64,000 nt of DNA from Setophaga petechia. Taxonomy: Eukaryota > Chordata > Aves > Passeriformes > Parulidae. Made by a program: the position numbers and the translations under genes. The stretch covers positions 60,602,930-60,666,929 of the forward strand of contig JANCRA010000001.1 in the NCBI GenBank assembly GCA_024362935.1. Direction: 5' to 3'. The notes under the pieces were generated by a model. The model ran no database searches. It saw nothing but the letters and a program-made list of their open reading frames with translations, and was not told the DNA's origin. Shown in pieces: positions 13,201-23,444 of this stretch. Within the stretch, counting starts at the first letter, position 1. Every line of letters starts with the position of its first letter.

Positions 13201-13224
13201 TAGGTTCTCAGTAAGAACCTAAAT
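13198..13224. other. Hairpin 2: perfect 11-bp stem, 5-base loop
   Basis: ATTTAGGTTCT (13198-13208) is exactly complementary to AGAACCTAAAT (13214-13224), with loop CAGTA. The sequence CTCAGTAAG is shared by the loop regions of both hairpins, suggesting a local duplication of about 22 bases that diverged. Confidence 0.8.
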
Positions 13225-15550
13225 ACACGCTGTTAATGGCGAGAGAAGGAACAGAACTGAAGTCAAAATCCCAATAAACCAACCAACCCATATAATTCAG
13301 CAGTTCAGCCACAAATTAAATTCAAGCCTCCAGCCTAATTTTCCTGTATTTTAAATCAACTTATTACTGTTTATCACTTATTTGTTTGCCTAGCAAAATT
13401 TCAGTTACTGCTAGTACACTGCAGGCTTTGTTGCCAGAGATCCGATGCTTCCATGTCTTACTCCTTCCACATTTGCCTCCTCGCTTTTCCAGTGTGCACT
13501 TGAATTGTTTCTATCCAGTAGGAACAGATTCCACCCCGGGCAGCCAAGAGATTTAAAAACATCCCTTATTGCATTTCTGCAAAGGTTGAGAGCTCAACTC
13601 CATTGCTTCTCCTATTACAATAAACTAGATGTGATGGAGATCCCACACAGATGAATCCTGGCTTTCATATACCCCATTAGAGTAGGAAGAGAAATAATTT
13701 TGTTATCTCTGAACATTACAGAAAAATTGGTTTTCTCACTTCTTGTGTGTGCAGAACATTGGAAATCTCAAACTGTTACAAGTCAAACTCCCATGCACTT
13801 TTGGAATAATTTGAAGATTTTCAGTTTGGATAAAACCACTGCAAGCACATCACTGTTTTTGTTAGCATTACCTAACATTTCAAAACTAGGACTTACTCAA
13901 AGAATAAAATCAACTTCCCAGATTATTTTTCATACTGAAGACTGCAAATATTTGTTCTGATATATTCAAAATCTTCTGATTGCAAAAACTTTCCCCCTAA
14001 TTCCATTCCCTTTGCCTTAGTTTTTGCTTCAACAAATTTCAACAGAATTCAACCCATTGTGCCCTCACGGCGCTGAGATTCTGCAATGCTGGTTCTCATC
14101 CTGCAGTTAAATTTTTATGCAATCTAATTGTCCTTGCTCTGCCAGTTTAACAGATCCAACATATTATTTCAGTGGATTTTGGATCTGATAAGCACTGCCA
14201 CATGCAAACATGAAGTTAACAACCGAATCCTGATTTTACATCTGCAAAGCAATGGCAAGCTTTCAGGAGTTTGATGTAATAAAGGTTGAGACAATATCAG
14301 AAGCCACAGCTTGGTTCACTTACTACTAAAATTTCCTACAGGAACTCTGGTCACTTTGACAGCTGATGAAATATTAGCCTAAGCAAAACACATCAGCAAT
14401 TGTATATGTTTGAGAAGAGCAATTTATCAGAAATACAATAAACGCCAGCTGTAATTCTCTCAGAGGTCGTTAGAACTTGGAAGTTAAAATTTACATTTTT
14501 TTATCACAAGGAGAATTTACATCGGATTGAATTAATTTTTGGTATGTCTATGAATCATTCAGTTTTAATGGAGTTTTATCAATTTATAGCAGCAAATGAT
14601 TTATGCCATTGGCATGAGGCCCTCGTAGGTTTCAAAACTGCTGAAATTAAGTGTTGGAGCATTCACTTTGGTTATTGTATCATTTTGAAGCCTTGCAATG
14701 TGTCTGGATCTCTTGGACAGAAAACCACACAGTAGCATTTCTTGCAGCCAGGAGTCTAGGCTGGAGACAGACCTTGTAGAAAAATAGGTAGCCTAGGTGA
14801 AATATGTGGCATTGCAGCTGAGATGAGTGTTGCTCAGAGACCTACCTTAAGTGCACAAAAACAAACAGGATCAGTGGTCACGTCTGAGATGGTATTGCAG
14901 GATTTATTGGGTTAATTCCTCCAGTACCACACTTACCTGTTCTTAGAAACTGCAATAAAACATTGCATTATAATAACACGTTACACTGACAGCATTTTAC
15001 ATGGATTCACTTCCTAGAAAAAACTTCTAAAATACCTCACCAATTTTGTGGTTTTCAGCTCTGCTTTTCTATTTCTGAATATTTCTCAAGTTTTCACATG
15101 TTTTTGGTTTAAAACTTCTTTAGAATATTTTCAATAAAATGTTATACAGACATGAACACACTTCCTATACACTGTACACAGTCAATTACGTATGATTCAG
15201 CTTGAGTGGGAAAGAAAAGGGATACTGTAAGCATGATGATTTCATGTGCTTGCTAAAACTAAGGCTTGCTGGTATTTTCACTGACAAACTTGGCTTCTTC
15301 TTCCCAAGAGTGGGCTGGAAAGTTTTCCCAAATTGTACTGTGAAATATAGTTGATGAATACTTTTTTCTTAGTACTCAATATTCCATAGACACCAAAGCT
15401 GGAGAATTATCCAGGGTGATGCTTTCCAAGACAGCTTTCATTCACCTTGATTAAACTATTTTAGGAAAGGTTCTGCTCTCATGCCTAAAAGACTGGGCAG
15501 CAAAGTGTTGAACCTTGATTTTATAGAGGCAATTCCTTTTTGTTTCCAAC
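13225..15550. other. Unique AT-rich stretch, no gene seen
   Basis: Small frames only. A good minus-strand acceptor and donor near 14937-14950 flank just 13 bases (TTTCTAAGAACAG); this is too short to support an exon on its own. Confidence 0.45.
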
Positions 15551-15601
15551 ATGTGGAGTTTCTTTGTCTACACACAAGCACCAATGAATGGGAATGCTCA
15601 G
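15551..15601 (+). CDS. Candidate first or short exon (low confidence)
   Basis: The segment ends at a strong donor, GCTCAG|GTGAGTAAG, with the intron starting at 15602. It contains an ATG at 15551 and reads MWSFFVYTQAPMNGNAQ up to the donor. Upstream is a pyrimidine-rich tract that could instead serve as an acceptor near 15557. No family is recognised, and no continuing exon has been tied to it. Confidence 0.1.
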
Positions 15602-18238
15602 GTGAGTAAGAACTGCTTTTTAATTAAAAAAGCTATGCTATACATAGCAGAGGATCATACCACAAATTTTATCTCAACTGAAACCTCATACATGCATCTA
15701 AAAATAACCATAAATCCACCTAAACAAGCATGACTCCATGAAGCAGTGGGAAAACATCTTGACCTTTTCTAGACATGTCTTGAAAAGGTTTTCAAGGATT
15801 TCCAGGCAGGTCTTACCTAGGTGATAGTGCCCCTGATGGTATCCTAAGTGTAGGAATGGTATTTACTGGCATAACTCTTGTGCATTGTCTGAGCAGGGTG
15901 GCATCCCTGCAGCAAATACTGCACAGACTGACCTCCCAGGCCCTGCTAACTTGGAATCAATTGCAGCACACACTTAGTGACAGCTTACTGTAGGAACACA
16001 GAGTTTGTTCCTGCTTCATTTTGATGGGTGAATGTGTCTGGTATTTTCTGCAACACTTGACAGTAAGATGAGATTGACACCATTGGAAATGACATGCCTT
16101 TATATGCTTTGGAGTGTATTTCTCACCCAAGAGCACTTCCAGCTCTCAGAGTGCTCTCTAGGAGCACTTGCAGCACAAACCAGCTGCCTGGTGTAAATTG
16201 TAGGGGAGTTCTTATTGACCTAATCAATCCACACTGGTAGAAAGAGGCAGGCCATGCAGAAAAAGCCTCCTCTTAGTGCACTTGTTAAGGAAAGATTAAT
16301 AGGACTGACATCTGTGAGGGCAAAGATAAAGCTGAAAGCCCAAGAGAAACAGATCAAAACATGCAGCAGCAACCCAAAATGTAACAAGTATTTTCTTCTA
16401 TACTGCCTCATTCTCTGTCCAGAACTACAGATTTACATGAGATGTTACCTAAAACTCATTAACACAGAAAAAAAGCAGAACCTCTAACAAAGACTTTGAC
16501 TTTTTGGGTTCAGAGTTGGGACTTCCTGCTGGAAGAGATCAGAAAAGACAGAGTGGTACAGAAAGAGTAATTAAATTTCTCAGATTGAGTTTTGACACGC
16601 AAAACTGCTACTAACTTGTGGGTGACTGACAGCAAAGTGAGAACTGGCGGAATTTCCTCTAAAGAAAAATCACTGCATAGCCTAGTAAAGTAATATTTTA
16701 AGGTATGACTTCTCTTATTTGAAAAACAGGATTGACAAATGCTATTTCTGTCCTGGATCCATTTTGAAGTGTTTCCACTTTTTAGCAGCAACTTCAGCTT
16801 CAATCAGAGCACTTGCTGCTGGAGCACAGAGGCAAGCCATGGTCTCAGGAGTATGGCTGCTATAGGCCACCTCCTGTAAGACAAATCCAAGTATTTGTTA
16901 CTGATAAATCTAAAACTGGTTTTGAGGTCACTAGGATACCTTACTTAGATAAAGTTGGTGTGCTACAGATGCTTTTAGAAGAAATTCCTGCTTCCACTGA
17001 AGTCAGCAGCATTACCACTGACATCAGCAAGATCAGGACTAGAAGTTCAAAATTTCCCTGTAGTAGGAGTACCTGTTTTTCTGTGCCTTTTAGGTTCTTA
17101 CCTTAAATATCACTGACCTGAAAAGAGCAGAGAAGTATTTTAAAAACCTCTTTTCAAATGGGTGTCCTTGAATGGAAACAGCATTCTCTATCCTTTGCCC
17201 TTGTAACATCACTAAACAGAGATGTTCCACAAAAACACTAAATAATAAATTAGTTCTCTTTTGCTAACAGATTAGATGAATTAATTAAAAAGCCCTTAAG
17301 CTTTAAGAAATGCATATACATTTTGCATAATCTCCTTGGATGTGTTTTAGCAAATTAATAAATGAAGGTTTATGATTTCCTTTCCCCTCTACTTCCCAAC
17401 TAATGTGCTTATCTATAAAATTCAGCAGTGGGAAAGGATAATTATCCTTAATAGCTGGATGTGGAGAGCAAGACAGGCAGAGAAGCCAAATGTCTGTGTA
17501 CAGACTCTGCTGCAGATGGAACAGAGTTTGGTGCTCCTGAGCTACAAACCAGCCAGACATAAAGCACTTGCAGGCTGGGAATGCCACAGCTCCCCAGAAC
17601 TGCACAGCACACAGGACCTGGAGGTTGCTCACAGTAATCACAGCAAGGCCAAAACCACAAGCACCAAGTGAGTCAGCTTGGGTATCTGCAGGCCTCAAAA
17701 ACACAGCCCAGGTTTTTAGGGAGTCAGAGCAAAGAACTGATCCAGGTCACCCAGATCCCCAGCTTGTGCCATGAGCCTCAGAACAACCTTACTTTGTAGA
17801 GTTTAAAACTTCACATCTCATTGGATTTTGGGTGGATAAGAGCAGTACTTGGAGCCCTTGGAACTTCTGCTCAGTACCACTTAGGAATTTACCATTAACC
17901 CAGGTTATTAGAAAGCATGATCCAGCAGGGAAGGCTTTGAATCCAAGATCTTTTTCTTTTCAATATTATTAATTTTTAATAGGTGGTTTTTGAACACTGC
18001 AAGAATCCATAAAAGAAAATCTTCCATATTTTTAGTATCTTTAAATTAAACTGTTGTATCTTGAGACCTCTGATCCTGTGGAAAGAGCTTTCGAGAGCAG
18101 TTTGTTTGGCTTAATGAAATTTCTGCTGAGGAGTCAGCTGAGGAGTTCCTAATGTATCATTTTACTTAATGGTCCTTTTTTAACACTAGAAGCAGCCAAC
18201 TGGAATTCTCTTTGCTTTGGCAAGCTTTGAGCACCTAC
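15602..18238. other. Unique stretch, no gene seen
   Basis: A 13-base direct repeat with one mismatch (16131-16143 and 16162-16174, GAGCACTT-C/G-CAGC) flanks an inverted AGAGTGCTCT. A ten-base direct repeat GCTGAGGAGT occurs at 18125 and 18137. Frames up to 133 codons (17303-17704, minus) show no recognisable domain. Confidence 0.45.
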
Positions 18239-18369
18239 CCTTTCATCATTCTTTCATCTTGAACTCTTTCTAGATCTCTCCCCATATCCTGCAACAAAAG
18301 CCTTTGATGTCCCAGAGCTGTGCCACAGAGGTCTTGCCACAAGCTCATTAACTCACTGTAAACTGCCTG
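18239..18369 (-). CDS. Candidate coiled-coil-like exon, unknown gene (low confidence)
   Basis: A 131-base minus-strand stretch is flanked by an acceptor (TTTTTACATGGCACAG) and a moderate donor (AAAGG|GTAGGTGC, intron from 18238). The open frame runs straight into the donor and reads, in parts, QAVYSELMSLWQDLCG, then LGHQRLLLQDMGRDLERV and QDERMMKG. The spacing of leucines among acidic, basic and glutamine residues suggests an amphipathic helix or coiled coil. I do not recognise the protein. The donor is not strong, and the in-frame stop TAG lies across the donor itself. If real, it belongs to a minus-strand gene with other exons not securely found here. Confidence 0.2.
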
Positions 18370-18540
18370 CTGTGCCATGTAAAAATATACAGAGTATTCC
18401 CATTTTTGGGTAGCATTGCCCAAAAGACTGTAAAAAGGCATCACTACCAATTGGGGTAGACATCTCAATGTTCATTTTTAGTTTATGCGGCTTTGGTAGT
18501 TTCTCACATCCTTGTTAAAAACCATTAATACTGTGTATAA

Positions 18541-18571
<31 letters not shown>

Positions 18572-18572
18572 T
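18541..18572 (+). repeat. (TA)n(CA)n compound microsatellite
   Basis: A run of alternating TA (about 18541-18554) passes directly into about eight CA units (to about 18572). This compound dinucleotide repeat is common in vertebrates and likely polymorphic. Confidence 0.95.
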
Positions 18573-21057
18573 GCATACATGTTTTGTGAAAACTTTTACT
18601 TTTTAGATGCAGCATATTGTACTTCTTAGTAGCGGAATATTACATCTTTAGCACAAAAAGTCCTGCAGCACTTTAGAAACCACTTTGAAGATTGAATGTA
18701 ACAACTTATGATTTATCTGACAGATGTTTCATATTGTTTGATAGGGAGAAATACATCCAAGATTATAGCTTACATTTATAGCAAGATATTAGTGTAAACT
18801 CCTGGATGTAGTGCCAGCACACTCCTGCCAGTCAGGAGTACATCTGGCTGTGCTCAGTGTGAGCTAAGACCTCCACAGCCTCTCTGCTTGTCTGACTCAC
18901 AAGGACATCACATGCCCTTACTGAAAGGCCCAGTAACCAAACAGTTGAGAAGTCACAAGGTTTGATTTTTATGTTTATGGACAGCCCCTCAAAACCCAGA
19001 AAGCATGAGAATTCAATAAATAACTGTACCTGACAGATCACAGCATTAGCAGCAGACAACAGCAGCTGGCTGATGCCAATAAATCCCTTAGGAATTTCTG
19101 TCATTCTCCAGGGAATGGTAGCATAAAAGCCTCAAATAGAGATTAGCCAAAAGAGCTGATCCCAACAACTGAATATTCAACAATTAATTGAAAGCTGTGT
19201 ATTTGCTGATGGATCCAGCACAGTTGAATTTGTCCCATGATATCCCATGGCTAACAAAAATCTGAGGAGCCCAAAAGCAAAGCTGAAAAGCATTTTGCTT
19301 GCAAATAGACAGCATAAAAAGAAACATGCTGACAAAATCATTCACTGAGGAGGAGAGAGCAAGCATGCTGGCAGCATACTCTCACCAAAATAAAAAGAAG
19401 ACAATAATTCCAAATTATTTTTTAAAGGGAAAAGAATATTTCACCTGAATTAAGTATTTTGAAAGATTCTAGAAAACTGCGCAAATAAATTCAAATCCTG
19501 GATTCTTCTGAGAACACAAGATATCCTGGGAGGATCAGGAAACAGATTTGTTTCTGATTTCCCTCCTATGTTGTGCTCCCTTTTCTTTCCTGCTTAAGTG
19601 ACAATGCTCCCAATGTTATTTCCACTTAGTGGATCTTTAGTTGTTACTTAAAATGCTTTCAATGTATTTGTGGCAGATTTTAACTTAGTATAGTTTGAAA
19701 TGTGAAAATAAAAGTAAAAATCAATAAAATATGAAAAGCTGACTCTGGTGTGAAAGGGGAGATAAATGGCAGATACCTCCTCACTGCTAATTCTCTTCAC
19801 TGGATATCTGACAGGGCAAGCCCTAATTGTGTGCATTCCACATACCTGAACCAGGATGTTCCAGTACCCAGAACTTCGTTTTCCCTCTGAAAATTCTTGG
19901 AGAATCATTTTTAGTCTTCTTTTTCAGGCTTCAGTGAATTCTTAGAGTAATGGTCTCTGGAATTTTTAAAATACATCTATGTTAGCATTTATTGATAAGA
20001 GTCAGTGAAGTAATTTCCCTCTGTTATACTCTGAAAAGATACTTATCTGAAAACATAATTGTAACCATGCACAGCAGAAAAGCATTTTGCAGCTTTCTTA
20101 GTCTGCCTGTAGACTTTTGAAATATTTTCATATGGTACAAACTAATGGTATGCCTATTAGTAATTATAAAAGAAATTGAAAGTCAAGTTAATGGCATCGG
20201 GCTCTTCTTCTACCTTCTGTAGTCTTGAACACCTTCATTGATGTTTATAAATTTGTTACTCAAAAAATACTTATGCCCCATGAGGCTTACTTTGTAATAT
20301 TTAAATTTTTAAACACTTTAGGTGTTTTTATCTGCTAGTTGTAACTTTACCTACTTTTAGGCAAAATGACCAGGTTTCTAATAATTCAGTTGATTTTAAC
20401 ATTTCTAAATGGTTTTAAAAGCAGGTTTATATTTTTATTGCCTTAGCCAATTTAGAAAGAAGTTTCTGGACCTCAATTTTATTAAACCTACCATTCACCA
20501 TCATTGGAAATATAAAAACACATTGCTAATGATTGCCCAGAAAAAGAGCTACAGCCTTATATAGCTTGTTACACGAGAACAAACATAAAATGCATTTTTT
20601 ACTTAATAGTCAACACAAATGGTAAGGTTGCTGTTACAGGCCACAGGAAAGTAGTAGAGGGGTAAAATACAATTTAGTCAATCAATGCTACCTAATATGT
20701 GGAGTTTAATTACAGAAATAAAGCAGAATACAGTCATGCCAATTTACATCCCAATAGAGATATTTTAAAGCACAAGCAGACAGTTCTAAAGTGACCCACA
20801 GACACATTATTGCATTCCAAAGACTTTCAGTCTTAGTTGTGACACACAAGGGAAGTACAGGAGGATCACAACTAGACAGAAAATACACGAGTAGCTACAT
20901 CTACCATGACTGAAATGAAGGGATCAGTGCAGGATTTAATCAGGAGAATTCCTAATTAAAGGCAGCTGGACAAGACAGCCACACAAACAGATTCCTGACT
21001 GCCAGCCATGGGCACATCTATTGACTGAGCTGAGAGCTGAAAAACAAAGTCTGTAAG
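18573..21057. other. Unique stretch, no gene seen
   Basis: Includes a 41-base minus-strand piece (19846-19886) between a good acceptor (GAATTTTCAG) and a good donor (TTCAG|GTATGTGG), open in all three frames. It also holds a frame at 19104-19018 (minus) with a GTCAG|GTACAG donor. Neither is long enough to call. Confidence 0.4.
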
Positions 21058-21118
21058 TCACAAAATGATTTGAACTGGAAGTGACCTTACAGCTCATCCA
21101 GTTCCATGGGCAGAAAGA
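21058..21118 (-). mobile_element. CR1 LINE 3' end fragment
   Basis: The segment from TCACAAAATGATTTGAACTGG through CTCATCCAGTTCCA matches the reverse complement of the CR1 3' terminal region, as remembered, at most positions over about 50 bases. The terminal eight-base repeats are lost. It is a short old copy with the LINE reading on the minus strand. Confidence 0.6.
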
Positions 21119-22192
21119 AGTCACACAAGTAAACCTCTACTACATTTTAAAAAATATATTTTGATTGGACTTTCTAAGTGAGAAGCTCTACAGAACTTGC
21201 CATTGAAGTAACAAAACATTCAGAGAAGATTGAGAAAGTAGAGTAAATGTAATAGCAAATCTGAAGTGCTGGGTGTTTTTAAAATTACAATTTAGAACTG
21301 AAAATATGCTCAGATAATGGAAAGCCTGCAGAAGAAACAAAAGCCTACAAGGTGCTTATGACTCTGTGCTACATTAATAGCCTTGCCAACCTAACAGTAT
21401 TTTTGCCTTTAAAGATCTTATCAGACCACTTCAGTGCATTTTTGACTTTTATATTATTCAGACCCTTTCTATTTCACTTGGTGAAATAACTTCCATTACA
21501 GACTTTCAAATCGAGGCAGGCAGGGATTTTGAATTGGAGCTGTAAGCACAAGGATCCACAATACTGAGAAAGTTTACTTAAGTGAATTGGCCTTAGACAC
21601 TGTAATTCAATAAGAACTACATTTTTACAACAGAACTCTGCCTCTGGAAAGATGTGAAAGGTAAAGACAAGATCTATACTCACATAAAGGACAACTTTTC
21701 AGCTTATTTATGTTTTGTGAAGGATATGACTTCATCTCTTCCCATCATATATCTTCTAATCATGTTTGTGTAGTATAGGGCAGTACAAGCCCCCAGCGCT
21801 ACATAAACAATGGATAATGACTGAATGCACGTAATCCGTCTCCAACAATTCCATTATGATTTCAGGAGTTACCTGGAAACCACCCTGAAAACATCTGTGC
21901 AGGAATACAGTGAAAGAGAGACACAGAAATTACATTTCTTTTTCTTCTAATTAGACCTATCAGAGTCCCATCTCTTTTTCACAACATAATGAAGTATCAT
22001 TAGCTGGAGTGGGATGCTGTCTGACAGAACTGTTGAATTCCTTTTGATTTATAGCATAGACTGTCTGCTGCATTTATTGTGAGCCTGCCTGGTTTTGTCT
22101 GCCTGCTTTCAGAGCCAGGAGGAGCCCAGGAGACTGGACAAGCAGGGACAGCACTTTCAGTTGTGACACTTGAGGCACAGGAAGGAGCTCTC
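21119..22192. other. Unique stretch between two CR1 fragments
   Basis: No gene, RNA or repeat family recognised. The two flanking CR1 pieces are in the same orientation and in the expected order, so this kilobase may have been inserted into, or diverged within, a formerly single element. Confidence 0.4.
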
Positions 22193-22315
22193 AGGATCCC
22201 TGGAGCCTTCTCCTGTCCAGGCTGAGCCTCCCCAGGTCTCTCAGCCTTTCCTCATGGAAGACAACCTGCAGTCCTCAGGGCCTGCCCCTCAACTCACTCC
22301 AGCAGCTCCAACAAC
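22193..22315 (-). mobile_element. CR1 LINE fragment (3' UTR-proximal part)
   Basis: The phrase GGAGCCTTCTCCTGTCCAGG, then a CTCTCAGCCT block, and finally CTCACTCCAGCAGCTCC follow the order of the antisense CR1 consensus as remembered, with small gaps. The fragment is truncated on both sides and diverged. The LINE sense strand is the minus strand. Confidence 0.75.
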
Positions 22316-23240
22316 AGACCTTGCTTGGTTTACAGGGACATGACTGTGAAATGGCATTTCACAAGGCCAGATCCAACATCAAATTACCTGGTTTTACAAC
22401 TGGATGGCAATTACCTAGTTTTTCAATGCTCTGGCTAAAAGGCTGACTCAAACAACAGTTTAAATAGGCCCCAGTTCACTGGAGGAGGAATCTGAAGCCA
22501 GGGAGCAGCACAGTGGTGTGATGCCCTCTGGTCAGGGATATCTGGGTTGTCTGAGAGCAGCAAGTCTCTGAGCAACACGGCCACATGTTCCAGTAAAAAG
22601 CAGCGTGCCAAGTCATACTCGTGTCACGTACTCATTGACAGGGCCAAATCCAGTCCAAAAGCCTGGCTTTCTGATCAGTTCTAAAATATTTCAGCCAGCC
22701 ACAAACTGTCAAACACTTCCTCCGGGAAGCGGAGCTCCTGGAGACACGACTGAAAAGTTCGTGCCTGTGGGTCATTCTGCCACTATATCCTGTGTGCTGC
22801 CGTAAGAATCTCTCTCAGCCTGGGAGATTGCAGCACGTTTCCCCAAAGTTAGTAAGCATTCCAACAAATTTCCATGGATCAAGTTACTTGAGGCCAAATG
22901 TTTCTATTTCACCGAAGCCCAAATAAAATGTGCAACTGTGAGCAGAGCAGTAAGCAGTGGTAGGAATATGAGGCAAATATTTGACTTCTACATGTCACCT
23001 TGAGTTTAAGTTTATGCCAAAGTCTTTCTCCTGGAGTGAACTGATTGGGAATCACCCCAGACACAAGGAATTCTGCGTGAGCTCCACTGGCATTGCTCTC
23101 CTCACATGAAGGACAAGATGGCCGTGGGGAGAGCAGCTCCTGGGCACCTTAGGAATAGCCCAGAGGTCAAACCACAAAATGCAGGTGCATAACCCTCACA
23201 AAGGCAAAATATGAGTCCTGGGGCCATAGCGGCTCACCAG
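22316..23240. other. Unique stretch, no gene seen
   Basis: Moderately GC-rich with scattered CpG around 22600-22800 and a donor-like CCGTAAGAAT at 22802. No open frame above 70 codons and no family recognised. Confidence 0.4.
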
Positions 23241-23444
23241 TACACTTCCTTGGGTTTGGTTTAACCAATGCACTCCACACTTTCCCCTTGGGTTTGGTTT
23301 AACCAATACACTCCACACTTCCTCCTTGGGTTTGGTTTAACCAATACCCTCCACACCTCCCTGGGTTTGGTTTAACCAATACCCTCCACACCTCCCTGGG
23401 TTTGGTTTAACCAATACACTCCACACCTCCTTGGGTTTGGTTTA
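23241..23444 (+). repeat. Minisatellite, 35-38 base unit, six starts
   Basis: The block GGGTTTGGTTTAACCAA begins at 23252, 23290, 23328, 23363 and 23398, and partially at 23433, giving periods of 38, 38, 35, 35 and 35. Between blocks lies a CACTCCACAC/CCTCC spacer. The last copy breaks off inside the block. The size step from 38 to 35 suggests two successive expansions. The core TTGGTTTAACCAA is a near-perfect inverted repeat, so every unit can form a short hairpin. Confidence 0.95.

Noticed and set aside
15230..15290. C/D-box snoRNA-like motifs (ATGATGA and CTGA)
   Set aside because: No terminal stem, no second box pair, and the motifs are common by chance.
3121..17120. Very short segments (13-23 bases) between good splice-like sites, for example near 3125, 14940 and 17103
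   Set aside because: They recur throughout the window at the rate expected by chance, and most cannot be tied to a coding frame.
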